Shown here: positions 1 through 8,106 of the stretch, in pieces
How positions within the stretch are numbered: the stretch's first letter is position 1
Layout of the letters: the number at the start of each line of letters is the position of its first letter
Assembly: GCA_015487555.1 (NCBI GenBank)
Contig: WFPK01000115.1
Location: 1 to 64,000 of the forward strand
Direction of reading: 5' to 3'
Length of the DNA: 64,000 bases
Source of the DNA: Phycisphaerales bacterium
GTDB lineage: Bacteria > Planctomycetota > Phycisphaerae > Phycisphaerales > UBA1924
Notes under the pieces: generated by a model
The model's input: only the letters and a program-made list of their open reading frames with translations
Database searches by the model: none
Told to the model about the DNA's origin: nothing
Program-made: the position numbers and the translations under genes

Positions 1-246
1 GTCGCATTCCAAAACGGAAACACCGGTGAAGTCTTCCGGCCTGGAGCGAAGGCCGACCAGATCAACTGGCACTTCGATGACAATGAGCTTGGTGTCTTGC
101 AGTTCGTCCGTGACCAGCTCGGCGGACTCACGCCGTCGGCAATCAGTGATCTGTCTCACAGCGAGACCGCTTGGAAAAACACGCCACCGAAAGAAGTGAT
201 CAGCTACGAGAAGGCGATGGAGTTGTCGCTTTCGATTCCGGACTGA
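1..246 (+). CDS. Panacea/SocA-like (DUF4065) protein, C-terminal part only
   Basis: An open frame enters from the left edge and ends at a TGA at 244-246, giving the last 81 residues of a protein. The segment LSHSETAW followed by a short spacer and then ISYEKAMEL matches the end of the Panacea (DUF4065) fold, in which a conserved S/T-H-x-x-x-x-W is followed by a last helix. Panacea proteins are antitoxins or antitoxin-like chaperones of toxin-antitoxin pairs and also occur in phage-related genes. The partner, if any, would lie upstream of the window or be the small gene that follows 14 bases later. The N-terminus is missing, so the family call rests on a short C-terminal match. Confidence 0.6.
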   Translation, partial: VAFQNGNTGEVFRPGAKADQINWHFDDNELGVLQFVRDQLGGLTPSAISDLSHSETAWKNTPPKEVISYEKAMELSLSIPD

Positions 247-260
247 TAAGGAGGCCCGCC

Positions 261-497
261 ATGGCCAAGAAGAGCAACACACATCACGTGACCTACGACA
301 AGAATGAAGGGGACTGGAAAGTGCTGCGTGGAGGCGCCGACCGTGCGAGCGGTCGATACGACACCAAGCAGCAGGCGATTGATGCCGCTCGCCAGATCAG
401 CCGCAACCAGAACACTGAGCTCAAGATCCACAACAAGGATGGCAGGATTGCTCAGTCGGACAGCCACGGCAACGATCCGTTTCCGCCGCGAGGTTAA
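261..497 (+). CDS. DUF2188 small protein
   Basis: This 78-residue basic protein starts with MAKKSNTHHVTYDKNEGDW. The ATG at 261 is preceded by AAGGAGG at 248-254, which fixes this start against a longer open frame from 171. The pattern His-Val, then W-x-V, a run of Ala/Arg, an AA-x-x-I motif, and a C-terminal DGRI plus a DPFPPRG tail is that of DUF2188. Members are often found in mobile or stress-related neighbourhoods and have no agreed biochemical role. It lies directly behind the Panacea-type gene on the same strand and may be co-transcribed with it. Confidence 0.75.
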   Translation: MAKKSNTHHVTYDKNEGDWKVLRGGADRASGRYDTKQQAIDAARQISRNQNTELKIHNKDGRIAQSDSHGNDPFPPRG

Positions 498-527
498 CTG
501 CGATCACTGGGCACTCATGTAGACTGC

Positions 528-956
528 TCACGCAATCTGCTTCGGAATTGCATCACGGAACCGCCGCCACGCCTTCCGCTGCTTGTTCCAGTCCATCTCC
601 GCCACGATCGCTCGGATATCGCGTTCGGTGATCGGATCGCGCCCTGACACCGTTCGCGGAAGGAACAGGATCTCCTCCTGGATATCGGGGGCCAGGTTGA
701 GCATGTTCATGATCTGCGTGACGCGGGCACGGGTCACATGTCCCAGTCGTGCGATGTCGGCGTAATCGACCACCTCGCCAAAGCGGATCAACTCTTCGAA
801 CCGGATCGCCAAGGCCATCAGCCTTGAGACGCGAGGAACATTGCCCGGTGGTGGCAATGGCATCGCTGGTTCCTCGGCTATTGATCCATCACGCAACTCG
901 CAACGATTGCCACGGTGCCGATGGACAGAAAACTCAACGGTCAGTCCGTCGCTCAT
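528..956 (-). CDS. KorB/ParB-type helix-turn-helix protein of recombinase cassette
   Basis: This 142-residue protein carries a helix-turn-helix region at about residues 63-95 (VDYADIARLGHVTRARVTQI), of the type seen in the ParB/KorB DNA-binding core and in small regulators encoded beside serine recombinases. The N-terminal 45 residues are Pro-rich and look unstructured, and the C-terminus is rich in Trp, Arg and Lys. Its ATG overlaps the recombinase stop codon by four bases (ATGA at 953-956), so it is the last gene of a translationally coupled set. The position suggests a role in DNA recognition for, or control of, the recombinase; this is an inference. Confidence 0.7.
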   Translation of the reverse strand: MSDGLTVEFSVHRHRGNRCELRDGSIAEEPAMPLPPPGNVPRVSRLMALAIRFEELIRFGEVVDYADIARLGHVTRARVTQIMNMLNLAPDIQEEILFLPRTVSGRDPITERDIRAIVAEMDWNKQRKAWRRFRDAIPKQIA

Positions 957-2509
957 GCTGGGACTCCTCCTTTCGTCAGTGTCTTGATGCCGTCCGGGCG
1001 GAAGGTGATCGACACCGTGCCCTTCCCGCCGTCGTATTCAACCCGTCGGATCAACAGATGCATGATCCGGGCTTGTTCACGCGGACACAGCGCATCCCAC
1101 ACCGGGTCGAAAGCTGCCATCGCGGTTTCCATATCTTCGCGGGTGACGATCCGGCTTCGCGCCATTTCCAGTCGTTGATGATTCTGGGTATATCGCAACT
1201 CCTCGTTGCGCTGTTGATCCTGCAGATCGACGAGTCTCGCCGCAGCATGCGGATCGGCATCCGCATCCCTCACCACCGATCGGATATCCCGACTGAGGCG
1301 CTTCTGCTCACGCTCTGCCGCCCGGCACTCCTGTTCGAACTCACGAATCTGTGACTCCTCCTGTTCTCGGGCCTGGGCGAGTGTTTCCGACAGCAGCGAT
1401 GCGTCGCGACCGATGCACCGAATCCGTTCAACCACGAACCGCTCGATCTCGGGGGCGGGGAGCGACCGTGATGGGCACGAATGCCAGCCTCGCTTCTGCG
1501 CCTGCCCGCAGATGTAGTAGCGGTACATCGTCGAGTTGTTCTTCTTCGTATAGGTGTGCCCCATCGCAAGCCCGCACGGCCCGCAATACAGCAACCCCTT
1601 CAGCAACGCCCCGTGCTTGTTGCGGGCATGCGTCCCACCCGTTCGAGCGTTCTCCCGGAGCAGATTCTGAACGCGATCGAAGACAGCCGCATCGATGATC
1701 GCATCGTGCTCGCCTTCATACACATGCTCGTAGTGGCGTACCTTGCCGATATAGGCGACATTGGAAAGAAGATTTCTGACGCGACACTTGTTGAAGGGCA
1801 CGCCGCCGTGCACGATCCCCTTGCGGCTTGTCCATCGCTTGGTGTGCCATCCTCGCCGATCAAGCTCGGCAACGGTCTTGAGCAGTGATTCCTTCTTCAA
1901 ATACAACTCGAAGATTGCCCGTACTTGCTTCGCTTCCTTGTCATTGACCACAAGGTGCGGCCCGCTGCGGTCGATGTCGTAGCCGAGGATCGGACGCCCG
2001 CCAGCCCACTTGCCTTTGCGCCGCGATGCCGCGATCTTGTCGCGGGTCCGCTCCGAAACGAGCTCTCGTTCGAACTGGGCGAATGACAAGAGAATGTTGA
2101 GCGTCAGCCGTCCCATCGAATGCGTCGTGTTGAACTGCTGGGTGACGGAGACAAACGAGACGCTGTGCTTCTCGAATGTCGCCATCATCCGCGAAAAGTC
2201 CATCAGCGATCGACTCAGGCGATCCACCTTGTAGACCACCACGCAATCGATCCGCCCGTCCTCGATGTCGGCCATCATTCTCGCCAAGGCCGGCCGATCC
2301 ATATTCCCGCCGGTGAAGCCACCATCGTCGTAGCGATCAGGCAGGCACACCCACCCCTCGGCTTTCTGGCTTGCGATGTACGCCTCGGCGGATTCCCGCT
2401 GGGCGTCGAGTGAGTTGAACGCCTGGTCGAGCCCTTCGTCTGTACTCTTGCGTGTGTAGATCGCGCAGCGGATCTCCGATGCTGTGTTTGTGCCATTTCG
2501 TCCGTTCAT
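953..2509 (-). CDS. Large serine recombinase (resolvase/invertase family)
   Basis: This protein of 518 residues has the order expected for a large serine integrase. The N-terminal resolvase domain carries the nucleophile in YTRKSTDE (Ser22), KVDRLSRS and an ERTRDK helix. A recombinase domain follows, then a zinc ribbon (CGPCG with a second pair CGQA...SCPS at about 330-375), and a coiled-coil Glu/Arg-rich segment near 400-445. The start at 2509 overlaps the upstream stop in an ATGA, which supports it over the longer frame to 2566. It probably mobilises the accessory block at the left end of the window. All catalytic landmarks are present, so it may be active. Confidence 0.93.
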   Translation of the reverse strand: MNGRNGTNTASEIRCAIYTRKSTDEGLDQAFNSLDAQRESAEAYIASQKAEGWVCLPDRYDDGGFTGGNMDRPALARMMADIEDGRIDCVVVYKVDRLSRSLMDFSRMMATFEKHSVSFVSVTQQFNTTHSMGRLTLNILLSFAQFERELVSERTRDKIAASRRKGKWAGGRPILGYDIDRSGPHLVVNDKEAKQVRAIFELYLKKESLLKTVAELDRRGWHTKRWTSRKGIVHGGVPFNKCRVRNLLSNVAYIGKVRHYEHVYEGEHDAIIDAAVFDRVQNLLRENARTGGTHARNKHGALLKGLLYCGPCGLAMGHTYTKKNNSTMYRYYICGQAQKRGWHSCPSRSLPAPEIERFVVERIRCIGRDASLLSETLAQAREQEESQIREFEQECRAAEREQKRLSRDIRSVVRDADADPHAAARLVDLQDQQRNEELRYTQNHQRLEMARSRIVTREDMETAMAAFDPVWDALCPREQARIMHLLIRRVEYDGGKGTVSITFRPDGIKTLTKGGVPA

Positions 2510-3018
2510 GAGTCGCCTCCCTTCTTGGTCGGCGGCTGCAAACCGAAGAAGCGGTATCCATTCCAATGCCCGCCCGTGACGGCCTTGGCCACAGCCGACA
2601 GCGATCGGTACACCTCGCCGTTGTATTCAAACCCCCGGCGAAGAACCTGCACCAGCACGACGCGCCCCTTGTACTTGCGCGAAAGCACCGTGCCCGGCAT
2701 CGGCAGCCGCTCGTCGATCGGTACATCAAACTTGTCGCGCACGACAAGGTCGCCCTTGACCGGAACATTCGCCTCATTCACAGTCGGCGGCCGCAGACGC
2801 AGATCGGCATCCGCTGCCAGTTCCCTCGCTCGCCGCCGGGCTCGGACAGACAGATCACCTTCGTGCTGTGCTTGCAACCGCCAGGCGATGCGTTTGATGA
2901 GGTATTGCTTGTGGTGTGATCGCGTGCGTTCGCCAAAGACCTCGATGTACCGATCCTGAAGTTCTCGTACGGTCATTCCCTTGAGTGTCGCGATCATCGC
3001 GTTGAAGTTCATCGTCAT
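2506..3018 (-). CDS. DUF2924 protein of recombinase cassette
   Basis: This 170-residue protein begins with a helical part containing the LQDRYIEVFGERTRSH segment. It continues through a middle basic region with RRRAREL and ends in a domain with PGTVLSRKYKG and a GHWNGYRFF motif. This is the arrangement of DUF2924, a family known mainly from genes next to serine recombinases in mobile cassettes of alphaproteobacteria and planctomycetes. Both ends are coupled to neighbours by four-base overlaps. The GxxWNGYxFF segment with a preceding SLSAVAKAVTG helix resembles small DNA-binding modules, so an accessory role in DNA binding is plausible but unproven. Confidence 0.8.
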   Translation of the reverse strand: MTMNFNAMIATLKGMTVRELQDRYIEVFGERTRSHHKQYLIKRIAWRLQAQHEGDLSVRARRRARELAADADLRLRPPTVNEANVPVKGDLVVRDKFDVPIDERLPMPGTVLSRKYKGRVVLVQVLRRGFEYNGEVYRSLSAVAKAVTGGHWNGYRFFGLQPPTKKGGDS

Positions 3019-3251
3019 GCGTCGGCTCTCCGTTCTCCGGTTCCGTCAACCGGTTCGTCCATGAGGGCGTCGGCACGCGCAGGGTCAAGGCATGTTGCGG
3101 CAGGTTCTGGCGAGATTTCGCTCAATTTGCCCGAAGTCCGCCACTTGGCCACCAATCGGCGACAGCCCTGCGCGAAGATCGCAGCGATCTCTTCAAGACG
3201 CTCGTCGGATGTGAGTTCGTCGGGGTCAACGAGTCGGTGCGTTCTGGGCAT
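3015..3251 (-). CDS. Small helical protein heading the recombinase cassette
   Basis: This protein has 78 residues from the ATG at 3251 (MPRTHRLVDPDELTSDERL). A GTG ten codons upstream is the alternative. It contains an HRLVDPDEL motif and a predicted helix LEEIAAIFAQGCRRL, with no other recognisable domain. Similar short proteins stand first in the small-protein, DUF2924, serine-recombinase sets found in other genomes, which is the main support for its being real. Its stop overlaps the next start by four bases. The function is unknown. Confidence 0.6.
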   Translation of the reverse strand: MPRTHRLVDPDELTSDERLEEIAAIFAQGCRRLVAKWRTSGKLSEISPEPAATCLDPARADALMDEPVDGTGERRADA

Positions 3252-3627
3252 GGCGATGGCCTTGGCGAGGAATGAGCCCACGCCAACCTGCGCTCTGCGC
3301 CCGGTCCATCGTCTGGCAATCTCAGGGTGTCGTTGGAGCCGCTCGAATCAGGCGGCCACTACTAATCACATACGCCACAAGAGTTCGAAATGACAACGGG
3401 GTGCGAACAACACCCCGCGTTTACCCGGCGGAGGGTGTAAACCAGAGACTCTGAGAGTTTGAGAGTTCAGGCCGGGATCGCGGTCAAACGGGCCGTGGTT
3501 CTGTTCGATGCCCGATGCTGGCGAATCCAGACCGAGAGCGCTGCGGATCTGGCCAATCGCCAGAAGCCTCGCTGGTGCGTGGATTTACAGCGATCTCTGT
3601 CCCCGAGCCCATGTGGTACTGGCTGTA
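3252..3627. other. Non-coding stretch between recombinase cassette and tRNA-Asn
   Basis: No coding region is supported here: the open frames are short, have no ribosome-binding site and lack recognisable motifs. One clear hairpin exists, CGGGGTG at 3397-3403 against CACCCCG at 3411-3417 with a seven-base loop, followed by a short GTTT. It could be an end-of-island terminator or a recombinase recognition site. A short repetition of GAGAGTTTGAGAGTT lies near 3454-3468. No direct repeat matching the left part of the window was found by eye. Confidence 0.4.
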
Positions 3628-3661
3628 AACAAAAACGCCACCGCGGTTTGCGATGGCGTTT
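3628..3661 (-). terminator. Intrinsic terminator of tRNA-Asn
   Basis: Read on the minus strand, AAACGCCA pairs with TGGCGTTT (3654-3661 with 3633-3640) around a 13-base loop and is followed by TTTTTGTTT. It lies four bases past the 3-prime end of the tRNA-Asn gene. Confidence 0.75.
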
Positions 3662-3665
3662 GAAG

Positions 3666-3738
<73 letters not shown>

Positions 3739-3754
3739 TACGAATGCGAGACTA

Positions 3755-3782
3755 AGGCTAGCCTCGAACTCCCGTCGGTCAA
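3755..3782 (-). promoter_or_regulatory. Sigma-70-like promoter for tRNA-Asn
   Basis: On the minus strand TTGACC (3782-3777) and TAGCCT (3760-3755) are separated by 16 bases. The predicted start falls about nine bases before the mature tRNA 5-prime end, a usual distance for a tRNA gene. Confidence 0.5.
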
Positions 3783-4148
3783 GTCCTAGGCTCACTTCGA
3801 ATCCACTTTGAGATTCGTTTTTCAACCACCAAAGACCATCTTCCAAAGCTGATCGCCCAAACGCCCATAGAACCATATCGCGAGCCAACATCACAGGCCG
3901 CCTGTACGCCATTCGATTGCTGTCTGGATTTTGTCCCTGGCTGTGATCTGATGCCTGGCGTTGGCCTGTGCATTGGGGGGCGATCTGTTTCGGGTCGAGT
4001 CCGAGGCATACACCAGGCTTGGACGCAATCACCCCCTTATACGCTGATCGACATAGGACGCTCACCAGCGAGACCCGGATTGGATACCCTCAGCTCCGCA
4101 GCAATGATGGGCGAGGGGATTACTTGTTGCGTCCCTTATTTATGTCCC
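3783..4148. other. Gene-free stretch between tRNA-Asn promoter and purM
   Basis: Open frames here show no family motifs and no ribosome-binding sites. A small hairpin CGAATC/GATTCG followed by TTTTT lies near 3799-3823 on the plus strand, with no gene in front of it. At its right end three imperfect copies of a 13-base unit (GCGTCCCTTATTT type) run from 4129 to 4167 and include the purM stop codon. Confidence 0.4.
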
Positions 4149-5273
4149 TCATTTGCGTCCCTTGATCTTCACTTTGCCCGAGCCCTTGACGATTTTGCCG
4201 ATGATATGCACCTTTTCGCCCGATTTGGTCAGTCTGCGCACCACAGCGTCGGCGAAGGTGGGGCGGACGATCAGGCAATACCCGATGCCCATGTTGAACA
4301 CCACCCGCATCTCGGCTTCGTCGATGTTGCCTTTGGATTGGAGCAGATCGAAGATCGGTGGGGGTGTCCACGCTCGTTCATCGATCACCGCATCGACCTG
4401 ATCGTGGATGGCCCGGTTGAGGTTGCCCTCCATGCCGCCGCCGGTGATGTGGGCCATGCCGGAGATGATCTTTTTGACCTTATAGGCCCGCAGGAGCTTG
4501 ACGATCGAGTCGGCATAGATGCGGGTGGGCTCGAGCAAGACCTCGCCGAGTGTTCGATCGGTGTCGAGTTCTCGATAGGTCTTGCCCAGCTTGAGCTTGG
4601 CGTGCTTGATGACCTTGCGGACGAGGGAGTACCCGTTGGAGTGGACGCCTGAGCTTTCGAGCCCGATGATGATGTCCCCGGGCTCAACCCGCAGCGGGTT
4701 CGTCGCCTTCTTGAGTTCAACAACCCCGACACTAAACCCGGCCAGGTCGTAGTCGCCTGGTTTGTAGAGATCGTTCATCTCGGCGGTCTCGCCTCCGATC
4801 AGTGCGCATCCTGCGAGCTTGCATCCTTCACTGATGCCCTTGACGATGGAGTAGAGGACATCCTGATCGACCGTGTTGACCGCGATGTAATCAAGGAACA
4901 ACAACGGCTCGGCCCCCTGCACAATCAGGTCATTGACATTCATCGCGACCAGATCAATCCCGACGGTATCGTGGATGCCCATCTCGATCGCCAGATGCAC
5001 CTTGGTGCCAACCCCGTCGGCGCAGGCGACGAGGACGGGGTCTTTGTGGTTGTGTTTGAAGAGCTGTTCGTTGTAGTCGAGCCGAAAGAGCCCAGCGAAC
5101 CCGCCGGGGTTGTCGATCACGCGTTGCCCGTGTGTTCTTCGGAGCAATGAACCGATCGAGCCTACGAACTTGTCGCCCGCCTCAATACTGACCCCCGAAT
5201 CGGCATAGGTGAGCCGACGCTTCGAGGCGGGTTTGGGCGAACGGGTCGATTTTCGCGTGGTTTTGGTGGGCAT
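4149..5273 (-). CDS. purM: Phosphoribosylformylglycinamidine cyclo-ligase (AIR synthetase)
   Basis: This 374-residue enzyme closes the imidazole ring of AIR from FGAM with ATP in cytosolic purine synthesis. It shows the PurM landmarks: LTYADSGVSIEAGD at the start of the core, the ADGVGTK nucleotide loop near residue 88, GIDLVAMNVNDLIVQGAEPLLFLDY, GGETAEMND, GLESSGVHSNGYSLVR and ITGGGMEGNL. The first 20 residues are a basic, Lys/Arg/Ser-rich extension of the kind common in planctomycete proteins. It stands alone, with a convergent tRNA-side gap downstream. The 3-prime codons lie inside a small tandem repeat, which slightly alters the C-terminal tail (KIKGRK). The partner purF is at the far right end of the window. 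Confidence 0.97.
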   Translation of the reverse strand: MPTKTTRKSTRSPKPASKRRLTYADSGVSIEAGDKFVGSIGSLLRRTHGQRVIDNPGGFAGLFRLDYNEQLFKHNHKDPVLVACADGVGTKVHLAIEMGIHDTVGIDLVAMNVNDLIVQGAEPLLFLDYIAVNTVDQDVLYSIVKGISEGCKLAGCALIGGETAEMNDLYKPGDYDLAGFSVGVVELKKATNPLRVEPGDIIIGLESSGVHSNGYSLVRKVIKHAKLKLGKTYRELDTDRTLGEVLLEPTRIYADSIVKLLRAYKVKKIISGMAHITGGGMEGNLNRAIHDQVDAVIDERAWTPPPIFDLLQSKGNIDEAEMRVVFNMGIGYCLIVRPTFADAVVRRLTKSGEKVHIIGKIVKGSGKVKIKGRK

Positions 5274-5306
5274 GAAAAGACAGTAGGGCCCGTTGTGCGG
5301 GTTGGC

Positions 5307-6569
5307 TCAGGGCTGAGCCACCAGATCGCGCATCTCGAACCTCCGGAGATACTTTTCGAGGCATCGGCTGTCTTCCTCATCCGCGATCCCGTCGCCATTG
5401 ATATCGGCTGGGGTCTGGATCAGAGTGTGGAGATCGTCGAGATCAATCCGTCCATCGGCATTGACATCGGCTGCGCATCCCCCGAGCCCCATCAGGAACT
5501 CCTGGTATCCGGGTTTGGGTGTCCCGTCGTTCCAGATCAGCCCCAGCGTGCCCAGATACTCAATAAACTCAGGCGTGTCGATCCCGTAATACTCACTAAA
5601 GTATGCAACCTGCTCATCGCTCCAGTCGCCGAGTGTCAGGAATGACCAGAACCGGATTTGTGGATGCGATGCCATCTCCGGGAAGAGGGTTTCGACGAAC
5701 TGGCGTTGGAGCTCGACCGAGCCGCCGATGGTCGTGTCGGTCGCCCACCCTGATGGGATGCCGATCTCCTGGAACAGAATCTGCTTTTCGCCAGCGAGGC
5801 CGACCAGATCGTCAAGCACCTGCGGGAAGAGCGAAGCCTCGAGCACGCCGGTCTCGTCGATGTGGTAATAGGTGTACGAGATCGCATCAGAGACATCGAG
5901 CACAGGCGTCCAGGTCTTTGGGCTGACGAGCACATTGCTCGTCAGCGTCGCCCCGACCGCCAGCTGGGGAGCAATGGACTGGATCCGCTCTTTGGCCGCT
6001 TGGACAAAGCTCGTGTAAGCTTCGATCTGATCGGGGCGCTGGGCAAGCCAGATATCGACCTCGTTGCCCACCGAGAGATAAAACCCGTCGTGCTCGATCA
6101 GAATTGGCACCACCACATCGAGCAGCTCGCCAAACCGAGCGATCATCTCAGGCGAATCAAACCGCATCCCCGGCGCAAGCTCTCGCTCGTCACCCGGATC
6201 ACGGTACTCCCAGGGCACTTGGAGGTTGTTGGTGTCAATCGTGGCGATCACCAGATATGGCGTGAGTCCCAAGACGGTGATGTTTTCGAGTGATTGGACG
6301 AGCTCAGCCGTATTGATCGACCCGTCCGCGTTGAGCATGTCTGCCCAGTTCACAAACCCGGCCAACCCGTGCATGCCACGATCCAGCAACTCAATATACG
6401 CCTCATCAATGGCGTCCTGGTGGGGCGGGTCGATCTGGGAATACAGGATGCCGATGGACTGCTGCGTATCGAGCAGTGGGAGCAGCCCCGGTGGAGTCTG
6501 GGCTGCGTGGGTTGTTGTGCTTATGCCAAGTATCGCCAAGGTGGCTGGGAGCGAACGCAGAGTTGACAT
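5307..6569 (-). CDS. Secreted TIM-barrel glycosidase-like protein with dockerin-like tail
   Basis: This 420-residue protein has a signal peptide (MSTLRSLPATLAILGISTTTHAAQ) and a body that reads like an alpha/beta barrel of the glycoside hydrolase superfamily. It contains GLAGFVNWAD, LGLTPYLVIATIDTNN, a beta-strand/Glu pair at LSVGNEVDIW (possible acid/base) and ILFQEIGIPSG (possible nucleophile), followed by FWSFLTLGDWSD. The last 60 residues hold two calcium-loop motifs (DVNADGRIDLDD and DINGDGIADEED) as in dockerin type I, a frequent tail on secreted planctomycete proteins. The substrate is unknown. The two Glu residues suit a retaining glycosidase but the exact family was not recognised. 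Confidence 0.75.
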   Translation of the reverse strand: MSTLRSLPATLAILGISTTTHAAQTPPGLLPLLDTQQSIGILYSQIDPPHQDAIDEAYIELLDRGMHGLAGFVNWADMLNADGSINTAELVQSLENITVLGLTPYLVIATIDTNNLQVPWEYRDPGDERELAPGMRFDSPEMIARFGELLDVVVPILIEHDGFYLSVGNEVDIWLAQRPDQIEAYTSFVQAAKERIQSIAPQLAVGATLTSNVLVSPKTWTPVLDVSDAISYTYYHIDETGVLEASLFPQVLDDLVGLAGEKQILFQEIGIPSGWATDTTIGGSVELQRQFVETLFPEMASHPQIRFWSFLTLGDWSDEQVAYFSEYYGIDTPEFIEYLGTLGLIWNDGTPKPGYQEFLMGLGGCAADVNADGRIDLDDLHTLIQTPADINGDGIADEEDSRCLEKYLRRFEMRDLVAQP

Positions 6570-6668
6570 CGAGACCTCCGATCAGACTCTTCACTCTTTG
6601 GGTATTGCAAGGCTCTGCTTTCAGCATTGATCGGCGATCTGGACGATTCCCTGAGCTAGAATCGCGGG

Positions 6669-6674
6669 TATAAT
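6669..6674 (+). promoter_or_regulatory. Possible -10 element upstream of metK
   Basis: A perfect TATAAT stands 54 bases before the metK ATG, but no good -35 box lies 16-18 bases in front of it. No S-adenosylmethionine riboswitch fold was recognised in the leader. Confidence 0.35.
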
Positions 6675-6727
6675 CCGTTCATCCGAAACTATGACTGAAT
6701 CAATGGCCCCACACAAGGACCACCGCC

Positions 6728-7909
6728 ATGCCCGAAACCCAGCTCTTTACCTCCGAATCCGTCTCCATGGGGCACCCAGACAAGGTCTCCGATCAAATCT
6801 CAGACGCGATCCTCGACGCGATGCTTACCAATGACCCATTCTCCCGCGTCGCGGTTGAAACGATGGTCTCGACGGGCATGGCCGTCATCGCGGGCGAAGT
6901 GACCACCGAGGGGTATGTCGATATCCCCGAAATTGTCCGAGGCGTCATCCGAGACATCGGATACAACGACGGCGATATGCGCTTCGATGCCGAGTCCTGC
7001 GCCGTTATGGTCTCGATCAACCAGCAATCCCCAGATATCGCCCAGGGTGTCAACAAAGAAGGCGCAGGGGACCAGGGCATGATGTTCGGGTTCGCCTGCA
7101 AAGAAACCGAAGAGCTTATGCCTTTGCCGATCATGCTCAGCCATAAGCTCGTCGCTCAGCACGCCCATTGCCGAAGGCAGGACACCATCGCCGGGCTGCG
7201 CCCAGATGCCAAGAGCCAGGTGACGGTCGAATACGATCACGGCAAACCCGTCCGCGTCGATACCGTCGTCCTCTCTACCCAGCACGACAGCTCGTGGAAC
7301 GATCGTCAGGATCAGCTCGAACGAGAAGTCATCGAGCACATCATCAAGCCAGTTCTGGGCGAATGGTGGAACCCGGGCATCAAGGTCCATGTCAATCCCA
7401 CAGGGCGATTCGAAATCGGTGGGCCGCATGGCGATTGTGGATTGACGGGACGCAAGATCATCGTCGATACCTATGGCGGACGCGGACGGCACGGCGGGGG
7501 CGCATTTAGCGGCAAAGACCCCACCAAGGTCGATCGCTCCGCAGCCTACATGGCACGGTACATCGCCAAGAATGTCGTGGCTGCCGATCTGGCTGACGAG
7601 TGTGAGGTACAACTCTCGTATGCGATCGGTGTCGCCGAGCCCACGAGTGTCTACATCGACACCTTCGGCACCGCCAAGTGCGACGAGGACGCCATCTCGG
7701 CAGCGGTTCGCAAGATATTCCCATTGACCCCGCGAGGGATCATCGAGACTCTTGAACTTCGCAAACCGATCTATCGCAAGACTGCAAGGCACGGGCACTT
7801 TGGGCGCAAGGCGGTCGAGAAGAACGGGCTGAACTTCTTCAACTGGGAAAAGACCGACAAGGCCGAGGCACTCAAAGCCGAGTGCTGCCAGGCCTCGACT
7901 GGCGTCTGA
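6728..7909 (+). CDS. metK: S-adenosylmethionine synthetase
   Basis: This 393-residue cytosolic enzyme makes S-adenosylmethionine from methionine and ATP. All the family signatures are visible: [16 protein letters not shown] with the active-site His/Asp near residue 17, [10 protein letters not shown] near 118, the long central domain, and [34 protein letters not shown] near residue 240-270, where the phosphate-binding Gly/Asp/Lys residues lie. The length matches the family norm. It is monocistronic, with a convergent gene downstream after a 197-base gap. Confidence 0.98.
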   Translation: MPETQLFTSESVSMGHPDKVSDQISDAILDAMLTNDPFSRVAVETMVSTGMAVIAGEVTTEGYVDIPEIVRGVIRDIGYNDGDMRFDAESCAVMVSINQQSPDIAQGVNKEGAGDQGMMFGFACKETEELMPLPIMLSHKLVAQHAHCRRQDTIAGLRPDAKSQVTVEYDHGKPVRVDTVVLSTQHDSSWNDRQDQLEREVIEHIIKPVLGEWWNPGIKVHVNPTGRFEIGGPHGDCGLTGRKIIVDTYGGRGRHGGGAFSGKDPTKVDRSAAYMARYIAKNVVAADLADECEVQLSYAIGVAEPTSVYIDTFGTAKCDEDAISAAVRKIFPLTPRGIIETLELRKPIYRKTARHGHFGRKAVEKNGLNFFNWEKTDKAEALKAECCQASTGV

Positions 7910-8106
7910 GCGTGAATCCTCTTGGGTGTATTGGCTCGGTGCATTGGCCGGGTGTATTGGGGTTTGTTTGACCAGGCCGTCCCAAATGAAAGACGAGCTA
8001 CGCCCATGCCCTGGGCGTGAGTCCTTCTTTGTAGCCTTTTCTTTGTAGTCTTTTTATTGGCAACCTCTTTGTTGCTGGCGCAGACTTGGGGCTTGCGAGC
8101 GATTCA

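Noticed and set aside
6570-6727. SAM riboswitch in front of metK
   Set aside because: No pattern of the known SAM classes was recognised in this 158-base leader; a covariance search would decide.
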